Source: Phoronis ovalis
Lineage: Eukaryota > Phoronida > Phoronidae
Reading direction: 5' to 3'
DNA length: 25,963 bases
Assembly (NCBI GenBank): GCA_028565635.1
Contig: JAOXYB010053834.1
Span: 1-25,963 of the forward strand
A program made the translations under genes and the position numbers. The notes beneath the pieces were generated by a model. The model was not told where the DNA came from. It did not search any database and was given only the letters and a program-made list of their open reading frames with translations. How positions within the stretch are numbered: position 1 is the first letter of the stretch; each line of letters opens with the position of its first letter. Of the stretch, positions 1 to 9,356 are shown in pieces.

Positions 1-786
1 AATAATACAATAAATCGTATGTAACTCATAATATTTTTGCATCTAACTATTCACTGTACATGTGTAAACTGTTTTTTATGAAAAAGTTGAATGGACAAGT
101 AAGACCAGTTATTAAACTACAATATGGCATTGCGTAATCAGAAAGTTGGCCGTACAGCGCATGCGTTCATAAGTTAATTTTTCAAAAATAACAATTAATC
201 CAGTTTCCTTGCAGATACTAAATTCAAACTTGACCGAATTTCACTTCAAAGTAGAGATTTCCAAAACAAAGTTTTCCGCGCTTCAGTATTGTTTCTTTGA
301 ATAATATCATTGTTAAACTTTAAACATTGAGCGGCATGATTAGCCAATAAGCGAAAAATAAGTAATATAGCATTAGAAACTGAAAAAATTGCCTCTTTAA
401 ATAATTGATAGCATTTTATTCAAATAAACACTCGGTTAGTTTCAAACAGAATGTAAGATCTACACTAGATTCGCTAATACGCACACCCAGCTTATTTTGA
501 ATAGTAGATTCCAAGGTCACAATTACACATAGGGGATATTTTCGGTGAATACCCTCGAATGATCGCCACCTGGTGATGACAGAAGAAACTTACCCCTTCT
601 GATGGAGAAGTCGAATACAACAAAAAAATTGATAATTCAAAGTGACTTGGTTGCGATTCATAATGTTATTCATAATTACTATTATTAGTATTATAAGTCT
701 AAAACTATTAAATTCATTTAAAACAAAACAGACTCATCAAAACCATAACCTACTGTATTTGTAATGATGATGTTCATCTTTCATTT
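1..786. other. 3' flank of caspase gene, no gene seen
   Basis: AT-rich sequence with no convincing coding exon on either strand. For the minus-strand caspase gene ending at 787 this is the 3' flank. A minus-strand AATAAA (TTTATT on the plus strand at 415-420) lies about 370 bases past the stop and could be its poly(A) signal, but this is weak. A GTAAGT donor-like word on the minus strand near 588-593 has no open exon that I can attach to the caspase. Confidence 0.5.
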
Positions 787-2026
787 TTATCTCCTAATTT
801 TTAAAATAAGTGGGTGAACAAGACTACTTGAATATTCACACGCAAGTTTTAAGTCCTCAATGTCTGCGTAACGTTTCTTCATATACTTATTGGTGTTTGT
901 AACGATATCAATGATATTCCAAGTTTTACCATATTTCGTCAGATTTTCCACTAGACAGTTTATGTATGGGGTCCCGGTTGCTGTGTTACGAATGGAATCC
1001 CAGCCTAGTAAAGTGGAGTACATCACGAGAAAATGATCGTCTGGTTTGGTTAGAGGATAATAGTAATCTGAAATGAAAGACATATTGTTTAACCTTGTTC
1101 AGGTACAACCGCCGGAGCGAAAGTTTCTAAAACAACAACAATTGACACTTTATAACCGAATCGTTGCCTAACTTTACTTTAGCAAAATGCGTGCTAAATC
1201 GTTTTCAGTACTTAATGCTAGAACTGCACAAAATTAATTACCCCCCCCCCCCTTCTTATAGTTTTCCCATTCGCCACATAGATGAATGAATAATGAACAA
1301 TTTATATTAAAGATTGTTTGTTATTCGTAAAACACTTTGAATAACTGATAGTATTATATAACTCTGTACGTACTTTCCATTTGTCGTGTGCTTTGGCATG
1401 AAACGATTATAAACAGTTTTGGTCTATCCTTCAGTGCGGGCACATTTTGTTCACTGAACATTTTGGTGATCTCATCAATACAAATAGTTTCTCCATCTAC
1501 CCCACACAGTTCACCATATGAACCGTGAGACATAATACAACACGCAAACATGGACATCTTAGAAATGTCTTTGTCGCTACTGCATTCGGTCAGATACTGT
1601 CGTATCCCTTCAGCCGTTAAATCATTCCGTATCGAAACCGTAAAACCAAGTGACTGAAATGATTTTTTTAATTTATCTACAACATAAAAGTTATTGCATT
1701 TCACTGTAAATGTAAAACACAGATTGTATTACATAGCTTACAACTATTTGCTTACGGCAAACATAGTGAAGCATGAGTTGCTACACACCCTCTTACAATT
1801 TGTTCGCTCTAAATTATTAATGATTTACATTTAAAAAAAAACACGAAATATTTTAGTATTTTCTTATAATAGTTACTTTGATCACTCTGGGAACCAAGTC
1901 TATTTTCAAGCCCAGTTCCACGTCCCTCAAAATTCTGGTTATTTATGATAACAGCTATACCAAGTGGATTACGTAATTCATATGTCTCTCCGATTGTTTC
2001 CATTGTGGTATTGCTCCCCGCTAAGC
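787..2026 (-). CDS. Caspase-like cysteine protease, three exons, 5' incomplete
   Basis: Exons on the minus strand are 2026-1877, 1676-1374 and 1067-787, with introns of 200 and 306 bases. Acceptors read TTTGCAG, TTGTAG and TTTCAG; donors read A|GTAACT and A|GTACGT. Both internal junctions are phase 1 and rejoin in frame, giving 243 residues plus a partial first codon, ending in TAA. Exon 1 holds the p20 start: the IINNQNF strand, the S1-pocket Arg in ENRLGSQSD. Exon 2 holds LKKSFQSLGF, the catalytic His in MSHGSYGEL, and the catalytic Cys in IIVSCQS. Exon 3 holds the p10: MYSTLLGWDSIRN and TGTPYINCL. Caspases cut after Asp in apoptosis, immunity or differentiation. Oddities: the usual QACxG site reads VSCQS, so the S1-pocket Gln is Val; SWR is SIR; the p20-p10 linker is very short; the C-terminus (LILKIRR) stops before the usual final strand. 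A phase-1 acceptor at 2027 means upstream exons exist or existed, but no CARD or DED prodomain was found. The second intron has a run of 12 C (plus strand) near 1241. Family call is firm; activity and completeness are uncertain. Confidence 0.88.
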
Positions 2027-2370
2027 CTGCAAACATAAAGTAGGTTCTCGGATCTAAAAATACAGATATACCTTCGACTATATATCAAAAACTCAGCAAG
2101 TTGCATAATGAATATTACATGTTATCAAATTACTCATCAAAGCGTTCATCATATATGTTCATGAATTTACCGCAGATTAATTCGACGTCATACCAGTACA
2201 ATTGATAACAAGACATTTGTCATGTCTAATGCCCAGCCAATGTGTAGGATTATATTTTTTTAACATTATTGGTCTTTTACATTATAAAAGAATAGAATAC
2301 ATCATGCATTATAATCTGGTTTATCATTGTGGGGTACTCTTATTCAAAATGACTGTATCTGCTGTCTGAT
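2027..2370. other. Sequence upstream of the caspase exons, no gene seen
   Basis: AT-rich. For the minus-strand caspase gene this would be intron or 5' flank. No open frame resembling a caspase prodomain is visible on the minus strand here. The true 5' exon may lie beyond the satellite block or may be lost. Confidence 0.45.
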
Positions 2371-2680
2371 ACGTTGCCCCGGGGCAGAACTGAATTTATT
2401 TATAGATGGATTGTGTGCATCCACAATCTCAAAATATCCACACATTTTTTAGGATTTTGGTTTCAAAAATTGACCCATTTTTTAGGGTTTTCTGTCACAA
2501 AAAAGGAACAATTTTTTAGGTTTTTTATTGACAAAGTTCCCTGGAATTGTTACTTTCAAATAAAATCGGAAACACACGACATATTTTTAGGGTTTGTTGA
2601 AAAGTGGACCAATCCCCATGGTCATTTCGGTGAAAAGTCAATCCATTTTTTAGGGATTAATTTGTGAAAAAGTGACCCAT
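2371..2680. repeat. Degenerate minisatellite with TTTTTTAGGG-type units
   Basis: Five units built on CATTTTTTAGG followed by a T-rich tail begin near 2440, 2475, 2508, 2580 and 2644, so the period is about 33-36 bases with one gap. A 12-base perfect palindrome TGCCCCGGGGCA sits at the left edge near 2375. A plus-strand open frame of 97 codons runs through it, but its HFLG residues are only the translated repeat. Layout (GC-rich CCCGGG edge, then tandem units carrying short T-rich and CCC words) resembles the elements at 10669 and 12464. No matching right end was found, so boundaries are approximate. Confidence 0.65.
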
Positions 2681-4925
2681 TGGGCTATGGCCTTTTTAGA
2701 ACCACCTTTGAATCGTCCAAGTAGCGCTTCGTCTTTGCGCCTATAAACACGAAGTGACATGCCTTCTCAGGAACACATATGGCCACTAGTCGGCCATATT
2801 GTAAGTAATGTGGGTCAATGTTATACATAACCTGTACTTAATATGTACTGCATATGGAGCTGATTGGCTAAAAACTGACGCAGTTATTGTGAGACAAAAA
2901 GTGTTACGCGTGGTTAAAAATGTCAAAGATTCGTACAGCATTTGGCCTACTTGTCAAAGTCCTATTACTCCCACCAACCTATGGCTTTCCTAGAACCACC
3001 TTTGAATCATCCAGACAGCGCTTCATCTTCGCGGCGATAGATGCAACGTTATGTGCCCTCTTGGGAACAAGCATGGCCGCCAGTCGGCCATATTGAAAGT
3101 AATCTATGTCAAAATGACACATAGCCTGTACTGGTACCTGGACTTACTCTGCACCAAATAAGAAGCTGATCGGATAACACCTGAAGCTGTTATTATAACG
3201 TGCCCTTTCAGGAACAAACATGGCTGCCAGTCAGCCATATTGGAAGTAATCCGGGTCAATATTATATATCACCTGTACTTTCACCTGTACTTATTCTGTA
3301 CATAATATGGAGCTAATCAGATAAAAACTGAAGCAGTTATTGCGAGAAATGTTACGCACGGCAAAAAATGTTGAAGATTCGTAACAGCATGTGACCTACT
3401 TGTCAAGGTCATTTTAAAATGTCACCTAGCCTATTATGCCCACTAACCTATAGTCGTCTAGAACAACCTTTGAATTGTCCAGGTAGGGCCTTGTCTTCGA
3501 GGCTATAAACGTAATGGAAGGTGCCCTCTCGAGAACACACATGGCTGCCAGTCGGCCATCTTGGAATTGATCCACATGGAAATTGTAGACGATATGCATT
3601 TTGACATGTATTTACACTGTACCAAACATAAAGTTGATGGGGCAAAAACTGAAGCAGTTATTGCACGACAAAGAAAGTATTACGCATAAAAAATGTCGAA
3701 GATTCGCATCGGCATTTGACCTACTTCTCGAGGTTATTTTGAATTGTGGCTTGCCTTAATACGCCCACCAACCTATGACCTACGTGAAACCACCTTTGAA
3801 TCGTCCAGTTATCGCTTCGTGTTTCCCAAAATGGGAGCAACGTAACGTGCACCCTCAGGTACAAACAAGGCCGCCAGTATGCCACGTTGGAAGTAATCGG
3901 GATCAAACTTATACTCTACATGTACTTTGACCAGTATTTATCCTGTACCAAATATGAAGATGATCCGATAAAAATAAAAGCTATTATTGGGAGCTAACAT
4001 CTTGAGAAAAAACATGGCCGCCAGTCGGCCATCTTGAATGTAATCCATGTCAAAATTACAGACGGTCTGCATGTTGATCTGTATTTATCCTGTGCCACAT
4101 ATAAAGCTGATCCAATAAAAATTGAAGCAGTTATTGCGCGACAAAGAAAGTGTTATGCGAAACAAAAATTGTCAAAGATTCGTAACGACATTTGACCTGC
4201 TTCACCAGGTCACTTTGAAATGTCACCTGGCCTAATACGCCCACCAACCCATGGTCTTCGTGAAGCCGTCTTCGTATCGTCCAGTCATCGCTTTGTATTT
4301 CCCGAAATGGGCGCAACGTAACATGCACTAGCGGGAAAAAACATGACCGACAGTCGGCCATCTTGAAAGTGATCCACATGGAAATGATAGACGATCTGTA
4401 TGTTGACCTGTATTTACACTGTACCAAACATAAAGTTGATGGGACAAAAACTGAAGCAGTTATTGCACGACAAAGAAAGTATAACGCACTAAAAATGTCG
4501 AAGATTCGCATCAGCAGTTGACCTACTTCTCAAGGTAATTTTGAAATGTGGCCTAGCCTAATGAGCTCACCACCCTATGGCCTACGTGAATCCACATTTA
4601 AATCGTCCAGTCATAGCTTCGTTTTTCCAAAAATGGGAGCAACATAACTTCACTCTCGGGTACAAACATATCCGCCAGTCGGCCATGTTGGAAGTCATCG
4701 GGGTCAAACTTATACCCTACTTGTATTTTGACCAGTATTTACCCTGTACCAAATATGAAGATGATACGACAAAAAAAAAACTACTATGTCAAGCTAACAT
4801 CTCGCGAACAAACATGGCCGCCAGTCGGCCATCTTGAAAGTGATCCATGTCGAAATGACAGACGATCTGCATTTTGACCTGTATTTATCCTGTACCAAAT
4901 ATATGAGCTGATCGTAAAATGAAAA
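2681..4925. repeat. Satellite array with ~800-bp higher-order repeat and hairpin motifs
   Basis: Related subunits repeat across about 2.2 kb. Landmark words include CCACCTTTGAATCGTCC, ACTGAAGCAGTTATTG, GTCGAAGATTCG and CCTGTACCAAATAT. A hairpin ATGGCCG-CCAGT-CGGCCAT recurs; its right arm falls near 2791, 3085, 3232, 3553, 3880, 4026, 4355, 4680 and 4826. Spacings are 294, 147, 321, 327, 146, 329, 325 and 146, so the order 146, ~325, ~327 recurs with a total period near 800 (3085 to 3880 to 4680). Copies are diverged by point changes and small indels. Several short open frames inside (2808-2993, 3448-3645, 3721-3906, 4131-4511, 4577-4837) are repeat translations, not genes. The array ends abruptly near 4925. 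Other bivalve satellites have units near 150-160 bases, but I cannot assign this one to a named family. Confidence 0.88.
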
Positions 4926-5174
4926 CAAAAGAATAAGCAAAGGTGTATCGTCAAAACATTTCAGAAAAGTAAAGTTCTTTGTAATTCAGGAAGAGCTCTA
5001 CTTACTTTTATTTTATGTATTCCTCCCGATAAATCCTTTATTAATAACATACATAGACTGAATTTAATGTCATTTATATGCATTTTATTTCTAAGCCACA
5101 GTTTTTATGAAATCCATATTTCACTGTATATTGTCAAAAATAATTTGTACGGTGAATAGGACAAAGTTATTGAT

Positions 5175-5390
5175 GTATCCGTATGCTACAAGAAGATCCG
5201 ACAATCTTAAATTATTTCTTTTTCTTTTTCTTCCTTGGCATTGGCGTTTTTGTTGTTTTTGTTTGGAATGGAAATTACCGCGCAAGGGATTGAAATTAAT
5301 ATTATTTTTTTAAAGTAAAGTATACCAGTAAAGTAAAATTTGATAGGATTATTTGACCTAGAGCAAAAATTCCGAAGTTTACAAATTTTT
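5175..5390 (+). repeat. Dispersed SINE-like repeat, short copy
   Basis: The block TTCCTTGGCATTGG, TTTTTGTTTGGAATGG, GCGCAAGGGATTGAAA, AAATTTGATAGGATTA and CTAGAGCAAAAATTCCGAA matches in order the block at about 11235-11410 (CTCCTTGGCGCTGG, TTTCTGTTTGAAAGG, GTGCAAGAGATTGAAA, AAATTTGATGAATTAC, CTAGGGCAAAGCTATGAA). Similarity extends left through GCTACAAGAAGATCCGACAATCTTAA. This copy lacks most of the tRNA-like head seen in the other. The short plus-strand frame at 5107-5313 is not a gene. Confidence 0.65.
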
Positions 5391-5524
5391 ACTAAAATAT
5401 AACAGTCTTTTCGGCAATATGCAGTTAGTAATTATGTATGCTGATTAAAACAAATGTAGCAATGACAGTATAGGTGACTAACAGGACGAGTAGTTTTACA
5501 CTTTTCAAACATACTTTTTCCTAA

Positions 5525-5690
5525 CACTAGCTATTCCTCCTAGTGTATCACATTAAAATAAATTTAACATGAGAATATTATGAGATCTAATGGCTTTGCA
5601 TATAGTAATATCCTGGTTTGCATGAAATTCATAACTAGTGCTTCTGATTGGAAAAAGCAATATTTCTAATTCCAATTAAAAATTGTTTCA
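5525..5690. repeat. Sequence shared with 14675-15175
   Basis: Ordered matches link this stretch to two parts of the 14.7-15.2 kb region. First, CTAGCTATTCCTCCTAGTGT matches CCAGCTTTTCCTCTTGGTGT near 14677. Second, AATGGCTTTGCATATAGTAA, TTTGCATGA, TCTGATTGGA and TTTCTAATTCC match the same words at about 15093-15165. The second region carries about 350 extra bases between the two blocks. The pair could be an old dispersed element or a segmental duplication including exon sequence, since the adjoining bases 5690-5750 also retain a GCATCAGTT word on the minus strand in both. Confidence 0.5.
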
Positions 5691-5774
5691 TTATGCAGTA
5701 TGCAGATATAACGGTAAGTACAACTGATGCATTGTGTTTATACGTACAAAACAACTTTGAGTAAAAAAACTTAC

Positions 5775-6266
5775 TCTTTTCTCCTGGAACAGCATAACCA
5801 CATTTTCTTTTCTTTAATGTTGACATACATGTATAACAGCAAATAAACAATTCGACAATTATGATCAGGCATAAAGTCCAGGCCGTACAAGTGAGTACAA
5901 TTTCCACTGGAATCATTGGATCATTTTCGTAAAACCGAGAATAGCAAACGTTGTTTCCCAATGCTGTACACTGTTTTTGCGGTGGAAGCCACAGTTTATA
6001 AAGAAACACTGCGCGAAGAATAATGTTGAACAAGATATAAACACGCAAAAAGTAATAAATCCTGCATAATTTAGAAAAAAAAAACGAAACAGAAGGTAAG
6101 CCACTTCGTGGGCAACCACAAACCAGAAACTGGTTCTATTTGGACTAAAGGAACATCCACAGATAGATACCTTGTTATGCAAAGAGAAATGACAATTGCA
6201 GATAACGAAGTAGTAGCAAAAAAATCTGTGTATAATAAGTATAATCATTGATGCAATGAAACATAT
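5775..6266 (-). CDS. Candidate exons of an unclassified multi-pass membrane protein
   Basis: Two exon-like pieces on the minus strand. The downstream piece, 6061-5775, has acceptor TTTCTAAATTATGCAG and a perfect donor GTAAGT (GAAAAGA|GTAAGT). It encodes a hydrophobic segment (YYFLRVYILFNIILRAVFLY), a loop with KQCTALGNNVCYSRFY, a second hydrophobic segment (PVEIVLTCTAWTLCLIIIVE) and a basic tail STLKKRK. The upstream piece starts at 6266 after TTTTTTCAG and encodes CFIASMIILIIHRFF, a loop with CNC and CGC pairs followed by SFSPNRTSFW, and a third hydrophobic segment (FVVAHEVAYLLFRFFF); a donor AAG|GTATCT at 6171/6170 is also possible. How the pieces join is unresolved: the 109-base intron 6062-6170 puts the downstream exon in the wrong phase, and other joins need introns of about 30-65 bases. 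The loop pattern W, C, NNVCY is reminiscent of the connexin first extracellular loop; that is a resemblance only. Could also be a decayed gene. Confidence 0.35.
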
Positions 6267-6439
6267 CTGAAAAAAAAAGAAAAAGACATAAATAAACATT
6301 GTACTCTGCTGTATGTAGAAGTGTTTCAATTAGTATAGATCTAGTTAGTTAACATTCAGTTTGTGCGTCTCCTTACATGGAAATGCTTTATTATGTCATA
6401 ATTCTTGATTTGTTTAAATCCAAAAACACTTCAAAATAA

Positions 6440-7462
6440 CATTGGCGGATCCAGGATTTTCCTGAAGGTGGCGTGGAAAAAATGCATTTGAGGGCGAGCG
6501 CCCGCAGGGCACGAAGCGAAACTAGGGGGTGGCATGCCCCCTGGAAAAGTTTTGAATATTTGGTGCGTTTTCTGCCATCTGGTGCATTCAGAGACTCTTT
6601 TTCCATGACACTCTGCGCTCCTTTTATACATTTAAACATAAATTGTTAATACTAATTAATTTAAAGAAAACAAATCACAAATTTTATCCAAGAGGGACTG
6701 AGGTCAGTCTACATGCAGAGCATTCAGCTTTTAATCATTAGTAGATTTTGCCTAAACCTTCAGTATTATTATTTTGAATTTATATTTTTTACTCAGTATT
6801 GAAATGGAGGTTTTATCACGTCGGCTTAGAATTACTGAAGAGGCATGCATTGTCATTGTACTGATTAATAATAGACAACAAAATTAACAAAATTAATTTT
6901 GTCTATCTATCTGTCATTTCTGTAACGTTATCGGTACATTAACTGCAAGAAATTATTTAAATCACAGTCCAAATCAACCACTTCGATAATTGTCCACGAA
7001 TTGGCTGCTCGTTCTTCTTGAGAAAGGACATATAATTTAACAAATATTTTTGTTTTCAGTATACGTTTATTTTATTTTAAAGAACAACAAAATATAACTT
7101 AGAATCTTTATATACAAGTAGCACCTATAACAATAATGGTGAGCAGTGTGTACAAACTGATGATAACTTATCATCAGTTAACACGAACTTATATCAAAAC
7201 TAGATACAGGTATTCATTGGTAACAATATACCGAGTACGGACAGCCATGAGGAAACAACCTGAATGCATGACACACTCTGGATAAATAATAATAATTCAG
7301 TCGGCAACAGGATTCGGCAACACCATAAGCATTCTTCTTGCCTTTGTATTGGCAAATCTATCTATGATACGCTCATAATCTAGGTTAATATCTCTGTGGA
7401 TATGTAAAATTAATTATTGGGAAGGGGGGCGCCTTCCACGCCCACCCGTAAATCCGCCACTG
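6440..7462. mobile_element. Non-autonomous TIR DNA element, ~1.0 kb, hAT-like ends
   Basis: Left end reads CATTGGCGGATCCAGGATTT; the right end, read in reverse, is CAGTGGCGGATTTACGGGTG, so the termini are inverted repeats. The subterminal parts are GC-rich (GGCGAGCGCCCGC at left, GGGGGGCGCC at right). AAATAA directly abuts both ends (6434-6439 and 7463-7468), a possible remnant of a target duplication. CAGTGGCGGAT-type ends are common among hAT-like elements in invertebrates (established family knowledge); hAT normally makes an 8-base duplication, so class is not settled. No transposase frame is visible; the short minus-strand frames near 6391-6639 are shadows. The interior is AT-rich and unrecognised. 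Confidence 0.65.
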
Positions 7463-8152
7463 AAATAATCCCATGTAATTTCTAGTAGAAATGTTGGCAT
7501 TGATTCCAAAAAACTTCGCTATGTATGAAATTGCATGTTGTCTAAACAGAATATAAAGAGCATTATGTCTGACAATTATTCATGCTTACCATGTGTTTTG
7601 CTTGTATTCATATTTTTAATACACTGGAAACCCGTAATAGACAGTTTGCAAAGCAGTAAACAATAAAATATCATTTTAACTAAAATAATTAACCTATTGC
7701 ATATATCACAACCATTTAGTTATGTCACAATTTTCAAACTTTGATCGCTAGATTTTTAAAACATAGGAAAGTTGTTTTTGAAGCTCTATGAAACGCCTGA
7801 AATTTGAATTTAAGTCGTTTTCCGCGAGAAAATTGTATTCTTTCCGTCAAAATCACTTTTTTCGCATTAAAATTAAAAAAACCTAGAGGTGTAATTTTTC
7901 TTATTTTTTATATTTTCTTCTTCACTTGAGCCTAATTTAGATATCATCTTTTTCTCTCAACTCCATGCCAAACGTAATTAGTAGTAGAATTTATACCTCG
8001 GCTAAACACAAAGTCCTGTAAGATTAGCCGTTAGCAATTTTTATTTTTCAACGTGTTGTGGCAAAGGTCTTCTCTTCACATTTCGCAAGTCAAAAGAGTC
8101 CAAACAACTTGGCTTCATATGATTTGCGATGTTTCTTAACAGCTACTCAAGT
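7463..8152. other. AT-rich intergenic sequence, nothing recognised
   Basis: No open frame with recognisable content, no tandem repeat and no RNA gene seen on either strand. Confidence 0.5.
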
Positions 8153-8573
8153 CAGGCCCGTCAGCTGGGGAGGGGTTGCGATGGGGGCGAACGCACCTCC
8201 CTTGAACTGGGAGGAACATCTTTAATGATAGCACACACCCCTTTTGAATGGGAGGACCATTAATGTAATGTTAACGCACCCCTTTTGAAACAGTAGCGCA
8301 CTCCCGTTTTGAACTGACAGGAAAACACGCGCACCTCCCCGCACTTCCCGCCTTGGAACAGAATTAAATTTTTTTACGTTAGCACTTATTCTGGATATAT
8401 TGTTACAATAGGAGTAAAAATGACCTTTTTTTGCTTGTCAATTGTTTCTGGCAGCACGGAGATGTTTCAGCGACCTTTTTTCGATTACTGAACCGATATT
8501 TTCTGAAATCGGTAATTCTAAAAAGACCACAAACGCACTCGACCCCCTTTTGAAAAAGTGTATGACGGCCCTG
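8153..8573. mobile_element. TIR-type element with internal minisatellite
   Basis: Ends are an inverted pair: CAGGCCCGTCA at 8153 and TGACGGCCCTG ending at 8573. Inside, four units of about 45-50 bases centre on GCACC(C)CTTTTGAAC (near 8193, 8240, 8277 and 8310), and one more CGACCCCCTTTTGAA lies near the right end. No matching target-site duplication was seen. No coding capacity; the overlapping short frames at 8403-8630 and 8442-8645 are not convincing genes. Confidence 0.5.
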
Positions 8574-8757
8574 CAGGACATCAGGATCCCTTGCACGCCT
8601 AAGGTAATACATGTACAACATCCATTGCAATATTCATCAAGTTAATATATGACATCTGCATATAAGTAGCCGGGTTGATTTACGTGTCAGAAGTTACATG
8701 TTATCTTAAAAGTGTGAGAAATTAAATGTTATAATATATTTAACATGATCTTATCGC

Positions 8758-8963
8758 TGATCACGAAAAAACAGCAGACAATGCAGTAAGTATATGCTGC
8801 ACAGTTTGTTACGGAATAGACAGAATTAATGTTTCATTGAGAAAACTTAATATCTGATAATCCGTAACATTAGTGTGTTTTAAATTGCATATACATAGTC
8901 GTAAATTACTGCTTATCATGCATGCACATACTTACTGCATTATCTGCGTTGTTTCAATAATCA
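8758..8963. repeat. Inverted-repeat (MITE-like) element
   Basis: Arms of about 42 bases face each other across about 120 bases. The left arm contains AGACAATGCAGTAAGTAT at 8775-8792; the right arm, read in reverse, contains AGATAATGCAGTAAGTAT and ends near 8963. Inside, GTTACGGA and TCCGTAAC form a second inverted pair. No coding content. Confidence 0.5.
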
Positions 8964-9356
8964 ACTGGGAAAAATGTTGAATTGCGCAAAGTAAGTACAG
9001 TGAGGGACAAGATTGACCATCCGTACTATTTTACTGTGAAACAAAACTAAGGGGAATATTTAGAAGTGTTTCCCATGATATTGTAAACTTTTTAACCTTT
9101 ACCGTTGCAAAAAATATCGTTCTGTGGTACCAAAAAGCATATAATAAAAATCTATAACGGGTGTAAAAACTATGAAAACAAATTAAACCAACCATTCGTT
9201 TGTTACACAACACTACAATGTTTATCAAAGAGGCAAGAAACTGTCTGTATCGAATACTTAATATTTGTTTATATTACATATAATCTAAAAGTATACTATT
9301 ATTGTCAAAATAAAATAACAGTGCTTAAACAAACAGATTCGTTCAGCTGGACGTAC
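8964..9356. other. AT-rich sequence, nothing recognised
   Basis: Open frames of 65 and 91 codons exist on opposite strands here but have low-complexity, AT-driven composition and match no family I know. Confidence 0.4.

Noticed and set aside
1105-1120. 13-base match (AACCGCCGGAGCG) between the caspase intron and the reverse of the element near 10908-10920
   Set aside because: Too short and without flanking similarity to call an inserted element; possibly a relic.
2808-4837. Series of short open frames on both strands as a gene cluster
   Set aside because: They are translations of the satellite units and repeat with them.
5107-5313. Small hydrophobic plus-strand protein
   Set aside because: The sequence is the dispersed repeat also present near 11.3 kb, where the frame is not kept.
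6391-6639. Two overlapping minus-strand frames
   Set aside because: They lie in the GC-rich subterminal part of the TIR element and match no protein.
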